In this document: piece after piece, positions 1 to 7,884 of the stretch
Layout: each line of letters begins with the position of its first letter
Position numbering within the stretch: position 1 is the stretch's first letter
From: JAMDEO01 sp963775295
GTDB taxonomy: Bacteria > Actinomycetota > Thermoleophilia > RBG-16-64-13
Length of the DNA stretch: 64,000 nt
NCBI GenBank assembly: GCA_963775295.1
Contig: CAVZIK010000006.1
Coordinates: 2,976,001 to 3,040,000 of the forward strand
Direction of reading: 5' to 3'
The notes under the pieces: generated by a model
Databases searched by the model: none
The model's input: the letters and a program-made list of their open reading frames with translations, nothing else
Told to the model about the DNA's origin: nothing
Position numbers and translations under genes: made by a program

Positions 1-2
1 TG

Positions 3-1118
3 GAGGGCCGTCAGGATGGCACCTTCGGTCCGAACGAGTCTCTCACTCGTGCTCAGATGGCTGTATTCCTCGCTCGAGCCATTGGCTTGCAGGAGTCACA
101 GGGCCAGCCGTTCTTCGACGTCAACACGACGGACTGGTTTGCCGGCGCAGTTGGAGCCCTCTTTCAAAAGGGGCTGATCCAGGGAACCAGCCTAATCATG
201 TTTTCACCGGACCAACCTATAAGTCGGCAGCAGGCGGTCACGCTGGTGATGAGATCTTTGCAGTTCTCCCTCCGGAGCCGGCAGAACTCAACCATCGAGT
301 TCGACCTTACGAAAGACCAGACGGGGGCATGGCTGGCAGGCTTTCGAGACCGGCAAATGATAGCCTCTGCACATCGAGCTTCGGCGGCGAACGCGTTCCG
401 CCTGGGAATTCTCAGCGGCTCGGCCGATGGCTGGCTCTTGCCCGGATGCAACTTGACCAGGTCACAGATGGCGGTGATGCTCTACCGGGCCTTCCTGCAA
501 CCTATCCAGGTCGGGAGCACCTACCCTGCGGAGGTTCCGGCGGTGTCCGCGTATGCACCGTTATCGGATGGATCGAAGGGCACACTCGTATCCCTGCTGG
601 AGACCAGACTGACGGCTCTCGGCTATCCCTGCGGTCCGGTCGACGGGAACTACGACTACCGGACCAGAGACGCGGTTATGGCTTTCGAGAAGGTCGAACG
701 GCTAAAGCGCGACGGCAGAGTGGGTACCACGGTCTGGCAACGGCTTCTGTCGGCCCAAACCCCCTCGCCGCGTCGGTCTGCCGGCGGCACTCGATGTGAG
801 GTCGACCTCACCCGCCAGGTACTTTTCATGATCACAGATAACAAGGTCTGGAAGGTGCTGCATGTGTCCACTGGGAAGAATGGCACCCGGACCGGGCACT
901 TCTCCATAGGGGCGAAATACGAGGGCTGGGTCCGTTGCGTGACGCTCGACGGAGAGATGTATTACCCCTCTTATGTCGTCAGCAAGACCGCCATACATGG
1001 CTACCGGAACGTCCCCGCTTATGCGGCCAGCCACGGTTGCGTACGTGTACCCGTGTGGGCCGCAGTCGAGCTCTACCGCCAGTTGCCGAAAGATACACCG
1101 GTCGACATCTACTACTGA
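3..1118 (+). CDS. SLH-domain / peptidoglycan-binding L,D-transpeptidase (5'-truncated by window)
   Basis: This is a secreted cell-wall enzyme that would form 3-3 cross-links or attach proteins to peptidoglycan. The frame is already open at base 3, so the N-terminus lies outside the window; an internal ATG at 57 is not the true start. Numbering from that ATG, SLH-type repeats fill about residues 1-150. They are followed by a peptidoglycan-binding helix bundle (about 173-232) and a YkuD catalytic domain (about 245-353). The catalytic signature HG...SHGCVR is present, with SHGCVR at about 325-330 and its Cys as nucleophile. SLH modules anchor proteins to secondary wall polymers in Gram-positive-type walls. 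The domain calls are firm. The exact substrate cannot be read from sequence. Confidence 0.9.
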   Translation, partial: EGRQDGTFGPNESLTRAQMAVFLARAIGLQESQGQPFFDVNTTDWFAGAVGALFQKGLIQGTSLIMFSPDQPISRQQAVTLVMRSLQFSLRSRQNSTIEFDLTKDQTGAWLAGFRDRQMIASAHRASAANAFRLGILSGSADGWLLPGCNLTRSQMAVMLYRAFLQPIQVGSTYPAEVPAVSAYAPLSDGSKGTLVSLLETRLTALGYPCGPVDGNYDYRTRDAVMAFEKVERLKRDGRVGTTVWQRLLSAQTPSPRRSAGGTRCEVDLTRQVLFMITDNKVWKVLHVSTGKNGTRTGHFSIGAKYEGWVRCVTLDGEMYYPSYVVSKTAIHGYRNVPAYAASHGCVRVPVWAAVELYRQLPKDTPVDIYY

Positions 1119-1453
1119 GAGGCCGTGGTTAAGCGCTGGTTGGGAGACGCCGATACAAGAAGTATGTGGCAAGTCGGGACCACTCCAACAGCTCAGAAGA
1201 CAGGCGCTATATGCGGATCCTCAAGGGAACAGAGTCTTGCGCCGTAATCGACCTTGGTGAAAAGATCGGCGGCCATCTTGTACGCAAGGTGAAAAAACGT
1301 GGTCAATCCTCACAACAAGGGACTAACACCGGCCATCGTCGCCTCGCTGCTCGTCGAAGAGACGACGCCGCCCGAGTACGACCGGCAGCACGTAATCGAA
1401 ATTCTTACCCAGACCTAGCCGAAGGTCGTTGTCATCTCGGCCCGGCTTCCCGG
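1119..1453. other. Intergenic gap with possible coding remnant
   Basis: This 335-base gap lies between two convergent genes. A 39-codon plus-strand frame (GTG at 1299, stop at 1416-1418) reads like the end of a protein, with stretches such as GLTPAIVASLL and DRQHVIEIL. It has an AAGGTG sequence 7 bases upstream. It could be a tiny gene or the tail of a decayed one; I do not recognise it. No clear terminator hairpin was seen. Confidence 0.3.
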
Positions 1454-2884
1454 TTAGGGCTCTGACAACCCCGATGCGGCCTCCCGGAACAGCTCCCAGG
1501 CCTGGACGATATGGCGCCGCTCGGTGCGTGTCTGGGCTATGCACATGCGTAGCGTCATCCTGTCGCTGAGGCGAGTATGACTGAGGAACATCTTGCCGGA
1601 GTCGTTCAGTCTGTCCATTATCGCCTGAGTGGCCCCATCGCCGGCCCGGTGACGGAAACACACAAGATTCAACGGCACCGGGGCAACGATCTCGAAGTCC
1701 GGGTCCTGACGTACCCACGAGGCGAACTCCTGCGCCAGTGCGACGTGCTCGCGCACATGGTGACGAATGCCCTCAGCGCCGTAGTGGCGGATCATCAGCC
1801 AGAGCTTGAGGGCGCGGAAGCGGCGGCCCAGTGGCACCTGCCAGTCGCGATAGTCGATTACCGCCCCTGATGCCGTGGCTGCGTTGCGAAGGTATTCCGG
1901 AAGGATGGTCAGAGCGTTGATGAGGCTGGCCCGATCGGCCACGAAGAAGCAGCTGCAATCGAAGCCCGTGAACATCCACTTGTGCGGGTTGAAGACGTAG
2001 CTGTCGGCGAGTTCAAGGCCGTCGTGGATCCAGCGGAACTCCGGGCAAACCGCCGCCGTGCCGCACATGGCCCCGTCGACATGCATCCACAGCCCATGCC
2101 TTTGGCAGATCTCTCCAATGAGCGGCAGCGGATCCATGGCGTTGGAGGAGGTGGTGCCAACGGTGGCCACCACGAGAAACGGCTGCCTTCCAGCTGCCCG
2201 GTCCGCAAGGATGGCCTCCTCGAGGAGGTCGGGGCGCATGGCGTAGGCGTCGTCAACGCCAACGGCCCGGAGGTTGGCGCGGCCGATGCCGGCAACGCGG
2301 ATGTCCTTCTCCAGATGGGAGTGCGTCTGCGTGGAACAGTAGGCCGTCAGCGTGCCGTCGCAGCCGCGCTCGTTGCTGCCCAGGTCCGTTGCCCGCTCGC
2401 GGGCGGCGATGACCGCACACAGAGTTGAGCTGGAGGCTGAGTCCTCGATCACTCCCCCGCCCTTGCCGCTCGAGCGGAACCGCTCGGGCAAGCCGAGGAG
2501 GTCGACGACCCAGTCCATGACGTGCGTTTCGAGTTCGGTGTACGACGGGCTGCCATTCCACATCATGCCTTGGGCATTGATGCCCGACGAAAGAAGGTCG
2601 CCCAAGATGGAAGCGCCCGAGGTGTTCGACGGAAAGTAGCCATAGAAGTTGGGCGACTGCCAGTGCGTGATGCCTGGCATGATAATTTCGTCCATGTCGC
2701 GCAGCACGTTGTCCATGGACTCGCCGCTCTCCGGCGGCAGTGGCGGTAGCTGCGCTCGGATGTCGCCGGGCTGCACCTGAGAGAGCACCGGGTACTGCTC
2801 CACCTGCTCCATATACCGGGCGACCCAGTCAACGAAGGCGTGCCCCTGCTTCCGGAACTCGTCCGGCGTCATGTGATAGCTCAT
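1454..2884 (-). CDS. Pyridoxal-phosphate-dependent aromatic/acidic amino acid decarboxylase (group II)
   Basis: This group II PLP decarboxylase would convert an amino acid (aromatic, or glutamate-like) to its amine and CO2 in the cytosol. It has 476 residues, the usual length for aromatic-L-amino-acid decarboxylases. The PLP lysine lies in NPHKWMF (K302), and the Asp that pairs with the pyridine nitrogen lies in HVDGAMCG (D270). The substrate-loop His lies in QTHSH (about 188-190). The motif around D270 is VDGAMCG rather than the usual VDAAYAG, so the substrate need not be a standard aromatic amino acid. The gene lies 41 bases downstream of the flavo-iron-sulfur fusion on the same strand, so the two may be cotranscribed. 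The family is secure; the substrate is not. Confidence 0.85.
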   Translation of the reverse strand: MSYHMTPDEFRKQGHAFVDWVARYMEQVEQYPVLSQVQPGDIRAQLPPLPPESGESMDNVLRDMDEIIMPGITHWQSPNFYGYFPSNTSGASILGDLLSSGINAQGMMWNGSPSYTELETHVMDWVVDLLGLPERFRSSGKGGGVIEDSASSSTLCAVIAARERATDLGSNERGCDGTLTAYCSTQTHSHLEKDIRVAGIGRANLRAVGVDDAYAMRPDLLEEAILADRAAGRQPFLVVATVGTTSSNAMDPLPLIGEICQRHGLWMHVDGAMCGTAAVCPEFRWIHDGLELADSYVFNPHKWMFTGFDCSCFFVADRASLINALTILPEYLRNAATASGAVIDYRDWQVPLGRRFRALKLWLMIRHYGAEGIRHHVREHVALAQEFASWVRQDPDFEIVAPVPLNLVCFRHRAGDGATQAIMDRLNDSGKMFLSHTRLSDRMTLRMCIAQTRTERRHIVQAWELFREAASGLSEP

Positions 2885-2925
2885 GATCCCTCGTCTCTCT
2901 TGCTCGCGGCGCTCGCCCGCGAAGC

Positions 2926-5037
2926 CTAAATCGCGACCAGGATGGGCCGGTGACAGCGCAAGCAGCGATCGGCTTCCGCGGTCACCTGATCCAGCGTGTA
3001 CCCCAACTCCACCGGCTCGAAGGTGTGCTTGCGCACATCCACGGGCAAAGACGGCATCTTCTGCCGCGTGCCGTAGTCCACGGTCTCGCTCAATGGGTAG
3101 CTGCTCTTCTGGGCACCCAGATATACGGCGAGGCGCTTGAGCTTGTCTTCGACGTCTTCCACGACCCGCTGGCCGCTGAGATAGCCGTCGATGTACTTGG
3201 CCGCCACCTTACCGGCGTTGATGGCTTCGATAATCGTGCCACCCCCGCTGACGGCGTCGCCGCCCACGAAAACCCCCGGCTTACTCGTGGCCAGGGTATG
3301 CTGGTCGACTTCCATGTAGCCATATCGGTTGAGTCTGATGGACTCGTCGGCGCTGAAGGGGGAGAAGTCAGGCTTCTGCCCTACCGCGGCAATGATGCTG
3401 TCGGCTTCGAGGACGAACGGAGCCATATCGGACGGGATCGGCTTGCGGCGGCCACTCTCGTCGGGCTCACCCAGTTCCATCTGCTGGCAGACAAGACCTT
3501 GGACCCCATCTTCGCCCTTGCACTCCACCGGCGCCGCAAGGTAGAGGAACTCCACGCCTTCTTCCTCTGCCTCTTCGATCTCCCAGACGTTGGCCGGCAT
3601 CTCGTTCCGAGTGCGGCGGTAGACCACGCGCACCTGTTTGGCGCCCAGGCGGACGGACGTACGCGCCGCGTCCATGGCGGAGTTTCCGCCGCCCAGCACC
3701 AGAACCCTGTCGCCGATGTCGACCTTCTCGTGGAGCGCCACCCTTCTCAGAAAATCGATGGCGTCCATGGAGCCGGGCAGGTCCTCGCCGGGGATGCCCA
3801 ACGGCCGGCCCAGATGGGCGCCAACTGCCACAAACGTGGCTTCAAAACCTTGGGCTTCGAGGTCGGCGAACTGGACGTCGCGGCCCAGGCGAGTGTTGTA
3901 GCGGATCTCGACGCCCTCCTGTTGAATCAGCTCCGTCTCGCGACGAATGACGTGTCGTGGCAGCCGATACTCGGGGATGCCCACGTGCACCATACCGCCC
4001 GGCACGGGCAGGGCCTCGAAGATTGTGGGCTTGTAGCCGCGGCGGGCCAGATAGTAAGCGGCGGAGAGACCAGCCGGACCGGCGCCGATGATGGCGACCT
4101 TCTTACCGGAACCAGCGCAGATCTCGTCGATGGCGCAGCTCTCGGGAGCGACGAGACGCTGACTGCTCTGAGCCGTTACCAGTTCTCCCAGTTCGTGGGC
4201 GGGCGTTAGCGTCGTCATGGTGATGGGAACTACAGCCTGCGCTCCTGCGGTGGGACAGGCTTCGCCCTCGACGGCCCCCGGAGCTACCGCGCAGCCGGAC
4301 TCGCAGCGCGGGTCAACCAGGTCTTCCGCCCTGTCCGCACACCAGCGCTTGATATTGTTGATGGCGATGGGATGGCCGGTGGGGGCCAGTGTGCAGTTGC
4401 TCTCGCAGGGATGAGGACACGTGCGCCCGATGATCGCGGGCAACGGATTGTCGCGTTTGACGATGGTGGTACCCAGATAGGGATGCTCTTCCAGAGCTTG
4501 GAAGATGTAGCCCGCGCAGTCCACCGTCGATGGACAGGTGGAGCGGCATGGAGCAGAGACCCACCCGCGGGTGTCGTTGCGCTCGCAAGTGGCGCCCGCG
4601 ACATGCTGCGCGAAATGTTCCCCGCCCAGATCGAGGACGGCGATGATAGGATCGCGGATGGTGTTCGCGATGCCGCACCAAGCCGAATCTTCGATGGATT
4701 CCGCGAGATCGCGCAACTTGCCCACGGTTGTCTCGTCGCCTTCACCAACTGCCAACTTTTCAAACAACTCGCGCATGATGTCGACGCCGATTCGACAGGG
4801 ACCGCACCGCCCGCAGGACTCTTCCTGGATGAGGCGCAGGTACTGCAGCGCCAGATCGACCAGGCAGACTCCGCCTTTCACGGCGACACCCCGCCACGAA
4901 ATCACTGCCTTGATATCGCTCATGTCGGACTGCTGAAGACGGGCCACGACCTCGTCGGACTCGGGGCCGTGGTATCTGTCCGAAAGAATCGCGACCGGCT
5001 CGCTGCCTGTCGCTGTTGGCGCCTGGGGCGTTCCCAC
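2926..5037 (-). CDS. NuoF-like Fe-S domain fused to glutamate-synthase-beta-like FAD/NAD(P) oxidoreductase
   Basis: This is a soluble electron-transfer protein of about 703 residues. The GTG at 5037 is chosen as start because AAGGAGG sits 5 bases upstream; the frame runs open further but has no better signal. Residues about 73-84 carry ESCGRCGPCRIG, and a fourth Cys (WCGIA) follows about 40 residues later. This is the 4Fe-4S (N3) site of NuoF, but the FMN/NADH-binding part of NuoF is absent. A Cys-rich region like the GltD/dihydropyrimidine dehydrogenase Fe-S domain follows. After it come an FAD Rossmann motif (VAIIGAGPAGLSAA, about 313-326) and a second dinucleotide fold (VLGGGNSAMDAA). The C-terminus has CLRC. 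NAD(P)H-dependent electron transfer or confurcation with an unseen partner is inference. Confidence 0.85.
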   Translation of the reverse strand: MGTPQAPTATGSEPVAILSDRYHGPESDEVVARLQQSDMSDIKAVISWRGVAVKGGVCLVDLALQYLRLIQEESCGRCGPCRIGVDIMRELFEKLAVGEGDETTVGKLRDLAESIEDSAWCGIANTIRDPIIAVLDLGGEHFAQHVAGATCERNDTRGWVSAPCRSTCPSTVDCAGYIFQALEEHPYLGTTIVKRDNPLPAIIGRTCPHPCESNCTLAPTGHPIAINNIKRWCADRAEDLVDPRCESGCAVAPGAVEGEACPTAGAQAVVPITMTTLTPAHELGELVTAQSSQRLVAPESCAIDEICAGSGKKVAIIGAGPAGLSAAYYLARRGYKPTIFEALPVPGGMVHVGIPEYRLPRHVIRRETELIQQEGVEIRYNTRLGRDVQFADLEAQGFEATFVAVGAHLGRPLGIPGEDLPGSMDAIDFLRRVALHEKVDIGDRVLVLGGGNSAMDAARTSVRLGAKQVRVVYRRTRNEMPANVWEIEEAEEEGVEFLYLAAPVECKGEDGVQGLVCQQMELGEPDESGRRKPIPSDMAPFVLEADSIIAAVGQKPDFSPFSADESIRLNRYGYMEVDQHTLATSKPGVFVGGDAVSGGGTIIEAINAGKVAAKYIDGYLSGQRVVEDVEDKLKRLAVYLGAQKSSYPLSETVDYGTRQKMPSLPVDVRKHTFEPVELGYTLDQVTAEADRCLRCHRPILVAI

Positions 5038-5207
5038 CGAACCCTCCTTGTGACGTATTCCTGAACCGGCCTCGAGGCCGGAGAAAAGACCACTCAAACG
5101 GAGTTTTGATGATATCGCATCGTCCCCCGGATAACCGCATCGCGCGCCGCCCACACAAGCGAACATCGGCGCTACAATCAAACTGCTGTGCACGCGAGGA
5201 GGAATCT

Positions 5208-5699
5208 ATGGAACGGCTTTGGGCGCCTTGGAGGCTGGAGTACATCACCAGGGAGAAACCTGCGGGATGCATATTCTGCGACAAGCCGCTGACTGGCGAC
5301 GACCGGGACGCCTACATCGTATGGCGCGGCAAACACTCATACGTCTTGCTCAACGCCTTCCCGTACAACAACGGCCATATAATGATAGCGCCCTATGCCC
5401 ACTTGGCCGACTTGGAGTCGCTGCCACCGGAGACTCTGCACGAGATGATGGACCTCAGCCAGCTCGCAACGGGAGCACTCAAGGGCGGCTTCCACCCGGA
5501 CGGACTCAATATTGGCTTCAATCTGGGCGCCGCCGCGGGCGCCGGCATCAAAGACCACCTGCATCTGCACCTGGTGCCACGCTGGTCGGGAGACACCAAC
5601 TTCATGCCCGTGATAGGTGATACGAGGGTCATCCCCCAGTCGCTCCATCGCACGTACGAGATCCTCACCGAAGAGTTTGCGAAACTCACCACGGGGTAA
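5208..5699 (+). CDS. HIT-family nucleotide hydrolase/phosphorylase
   Basis: This 163-residue histidine-triad protein likely acts on dinucleoside polyphosphates or other nucleotide phosphoesters in the cytosol. The triad is seen as DHLHLHLVPRW, with the three His at about 117-121; the central one forms the nucleotidyl intermediate in the family. An N-terminal CIFC pair resembles the zinc site of AP4A-phosphorylase-type HIT proteins. The ATG at 5208 is chosen because CGAGGAGG lies just upstream; the frame is open further 5' but has no ribosome site. It is divergent from the flavo-iron-sulfur gene, with a shared intergenic region at 5038-5207. Confidence 0.92.
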   Translation: MERLWAPWRLEYITREKPAGCIFCDKPLTGDDRDAYIVWRGKHSYVLLNAFPYNNGHIMIAPYAHLADLESLPPETLHEMMDLSQLATGALKGGFHPDGLNIGFNLGAAAGAGIKDHLHLHLVPRWSGDTNFMPVIGDTRVIPQSLHRTYEILTEEFAKLTTG

Positions 5700-5711
5700 G
5701 AAGGTGGCATA

Positions 5712-5727
5712 ATACCCCTGGGGGTAT
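5712..5727 (+). promoter_or_regulatory. CsoR/CstR-type operator (ATACCCC-TG-GGGGTAT)
   Basis: This is a perfect 16-base inverted repeat with two 7-base arms and a 2-base centre. The shape (AT-flanked C4 and G4 blocks) matches operators of the CsoR/CstR/FrmR repressors, which respond to Cu(I), persulfides or formaldehyde. It overlaps the -10 TATAAT at 5725-5730, where a repressor would block initiation. The next gene is an SQR-like flavoprotein. No CsoR-family repressor gene is present in this window, so the regulator would act from elsewhere. Confidence 0.7.
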
Positions 5728-5730
5728 AAT
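5725..5730 (+). promoter_or_regulatory. -10 promoter element TATAAT
   Basis: This is an exact consensus -10 box, 34 bases before the GTG start of the SQR-like gene, and it overlaps the right arm of the CsoR/CstR-type operator. No convincing -35 sits at the expected distance, so an activator or an extended contact may compensate. Only sequence match supports it. Confidence 0.55.
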
Positions 5731-5763
5731 CTAGGGGCTCTTATCGCGAACAGGAGATCGGAA

Positions 5764-6933
5764 GTGAAACGAGTCGTTGTTCTCGGCGGCGGAATCGGTG
5801 GGGTGGAAACCGCCATCGAACTGCGCAAGAAGGGCTACGCGGTGGAGCTGATATCCGACCGCGATTACCTTTTCGTCTACCCGCTGGCCATCTGGATTCC
5901 CACCAGGGAGAAGTCGTTCGACGATGTTAGCATCCCGCTTGTGGACATCGGACGGGCCCACGGATTCAGCGTCACCATCGACAGCATCGCCGGCATCGAC
6001 GGTTCGGCGAAGACAATCACCTTAGAGAGACGGGGGGACCGCTCGGACTTCGACTATGCCGTTATCGCCCTCGGAGCCGGCAAGATGCAGCACAAGGGCA
6101 AGGAGAACGTCCTCTCCATATGCGGCGCCCCCAGGGACAGCCTCAAGGTCCAGGAACGGCTCGACGCCCTGCTGGCGAAAGGAAGCGGCACCATCGCAGT
6201 GGGATTCGGGGGCAACCCCAAGGATTCGAGCGGGGTGCGGGGCGGTCCAGCGTTCGAGTTCCTCCTCAACGTCCACAATTTGCTAAAGCGCCGGGAATTG
6301 CGCGACAAGTTCAAGCTGATCTTCTTCGCTCCCATGCCTAAGCCGGGCATCCGTATGGGTGAGAAGACCGTCGGAATGATGGACAAGATGTTCAACTCCC
6401 TGGGTATCGAGCAGCACGTCGGCAAGAAGATCACAGGATTCGACGAGGCCGGCGTGACCTTCGAGGACGGGAGTAGGGTCGACGCGGACTTCACCATGTT
6501 CATCGCCGCCGGCGATGGACTATCCGTACTGAGATCATCCGACCTGCCCCTGAGCGAGGCCGGATTCGTCCAGATCAATCCGTCGTGCGAGGTGGTGGGT
6601 CACCCCTGGTTGTACGCGGTTGGAGATGTGGCCGCTTTGGAGGGGCCCGACTGGAAGGCCAAGCAGGGACACATCGCCGAGATGATGGCCCGGATCGCCG
6701 CCAACGACATCGTGCGCAAGGATACGGGCAAGGGCAAGCCGGATAGCTACGTCGACCATCTGTGCATCCTGTGCGTCATGGACATGGGAAATGGAGCCGG
6801 CTTCGTCTACCGCAACGACGAGCGCGCAATATTCGTGCCCATGCCGGTGGTAGGGCACTGGCTCAAGAAGAGCTGGGGCCGCTATTTCAAACTGACCAAG
6901 CTGAGGAAGATCCCCCGCATTCCGGGGATGTAA
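5764..6933 (+). CDS. FAD/NAD(P)-binding oxidoreductase, sulfide:quinone-reductase-like
   Basis: This 389-residue flavoprotein belongs to the NDH-2/SQR/FCSD superfamily, which passes electrons from sulfide, persulfide or NADH to quinone at the inner membrane face. It starts at GTG 5764 behind AGGAGATC. The N-terminal FAD motif is VVVLGGGIGGVETA (about 4-17), and the C-terminal FAD-binding motif is YAVGDVAALEGP (about 285-296). The pattern WLYAVGD...KQGHIAEMMA is typical of SQR-like proteins. I cannot confirm the pair of redox cysteines that define true SQR; only scattered Cys are present. The CsoR/CstR-type operator in its promoter favours a sulfur or copper stress role. A type II NADH dehydrogenase remains possible. 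Confidence 0.8.
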   Translation: MKRVVVLGGGIGGVETAIELRKKGYAVELISDRDYLFVYPLAIWIPTREKSFDDVSIPLVDIGRAHGFSVTIDSIAGIDGSAKTITLERRGDRSDFDYAVIALGAGKMQHKGKENVLSICGAPRDSLKVQERLDALLAKGSGTIAVGFGGNPKDSSGVRGGPAFEFLLNVHNLLKRRELRDKFKLIFFAPMPKPGIRMGEKTVGMMDKMFNSLGIEQHVGKKITGFDEAGVTFEDGSRVDADFTMFIAAGDGLSVLRSSDLPLSEAGFVQINPSCEVVGHPWLYAVGDVAALEGPDWKAKQGHIAEMMARIAANDIVRKDTGKGKPDSYVDHLCILCVMDMGNGAGFVYRNDERAIFVPMPVVGHWLKKSWGRYFKLTKLRKIPRIPGM

Positions 6934-6942
6934 TCGGAGGGT

Positions 6943-7884
6943 TCAGCTCGCAGAGCCCTCGAGCCGAAGCAGTTCGTCCATGGCACGCTCTCCGACCTCG
7001 AGTTGCGCGGAGGTGGGCTCTTGTGTGGTGAGCTGCTTCTGTACCAGGCGCCCCGGGTAGAGCATAATCCTGGCAAGCATGTTGTCGCCGTGAGTGGTCG
7101 CCCAGCGCAGGGCTTCGAGAGCGATGCCCAGACTCGCCGCCCCCGCGACCGCCGAAGCGACAGGTGATTTCTTTCCAGAACGTCCGCGAGCCAGCAGGTT
7201 GGTGACTACAGTCGCCATCATGTAGGGGCCGATCAGATTGCTGCCACAACGGTCGTGTTCCTTGGGGGCCGCGCTCGCGGCGGCACTATGCATCGACTTG
7301 GGGACACCGCCCTCCGAACCGCGCAGAGTCGCGGCCGCGTGGCCGGCCACGGCAGCCGCCGCGCGCATCCCGGCCATGGCTTCACGTCCTCCGATGACCT
7401 TGTGTTCCGCCCCGTGGTAGCCGGAAATAGGCGAGTTCTTCAGAGCCAGAACGGCGGGAACGAACGAGGCCAGAGCGCCCCCAACCTCCTGAATGAAAGG
7501 TGACTTCGGGGCGAGAGCCCTAACCGCTGCATTCGCCCCTAGCGCAGCCCCTAGAGCGGCAACAATGCGGCCGCCGTCAAGCGGCAGTTCCGCGCCGGGT
7601 AGATTCATCTTGGCCTGGGCGAGAACCAGCAGCGTCTCGCCGAAGCGGCCAAGGCCTCGCAGTATGGGTATCCCACCGGCCCCCAGGGCACCGGCCTTGG
7701 CGCCCACGGGTACCTTGGGCTTCAGACCGGAGGCAACATTGATGATCCCGGCTGCATCCCGGATTGCGGCGGCCCAGTGCGTCTCCGATACGAGAATCAG
7801 TCCGTTCCTGAGGGCGATCCCGCCCATCCGCGGCAATGTGCCGTCACTCCCCCGCAGCGACTTCTTAACCTTGGGCACGATCAT
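6943..7884 (-). CDS. DUF1385 (YqhQ-like) membrane protein
   Basis: This 313-residue protein matches the DUF1385/YqhQ family, whose function is unknown. The family hallmarks visible are YHGAEHKVIGG in the middle and a later HDRCGSN, both probably metal- or active-site-like. Ala/Gly/Leu-rich hydrophobic stretches indicate membrane association. Its ATG overlaps the stop of the upstream MFS gene (ATGA), with GAGGAGG just before it, so the two are translationally coupled. The stop lies 9 bases from the convergent SQR-like gene. Confidence 0.8.
   Translation of the reverse strand: MIVPKVKKSLRGSDGTLPRMGGIALRNGLILVSETHWAAAIRDAAGIINVASGLKPKVPVGAKAGALGAGGIPILRGLGRFGETLLVLAQAKMNLPGAELPLDGGRIVAALGAALGANAAVRALAPKSPFIQEVGGALASFVPAVLALKNSPISGYHGAEHKVIGGREAMAGMRAAAAVAGHAAATLRGSEGGVPKSMHSAAASAAPKEHDRCGSNLIGPYMMATVVTNLLARGRSGKKSPVASAVAGAASLGIALEALRWATTHGDNMLARIMLYPGRLVQKQLTTQEPTSAQLEVGERAMDELLRLEGSAS

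Noticed and set aside
2950..4209. Long plus-strand frame (419 codons)
   Set aside because: Shadow of the minus-strand NuoF/GltD-like gene, with no ribosome site or domain.
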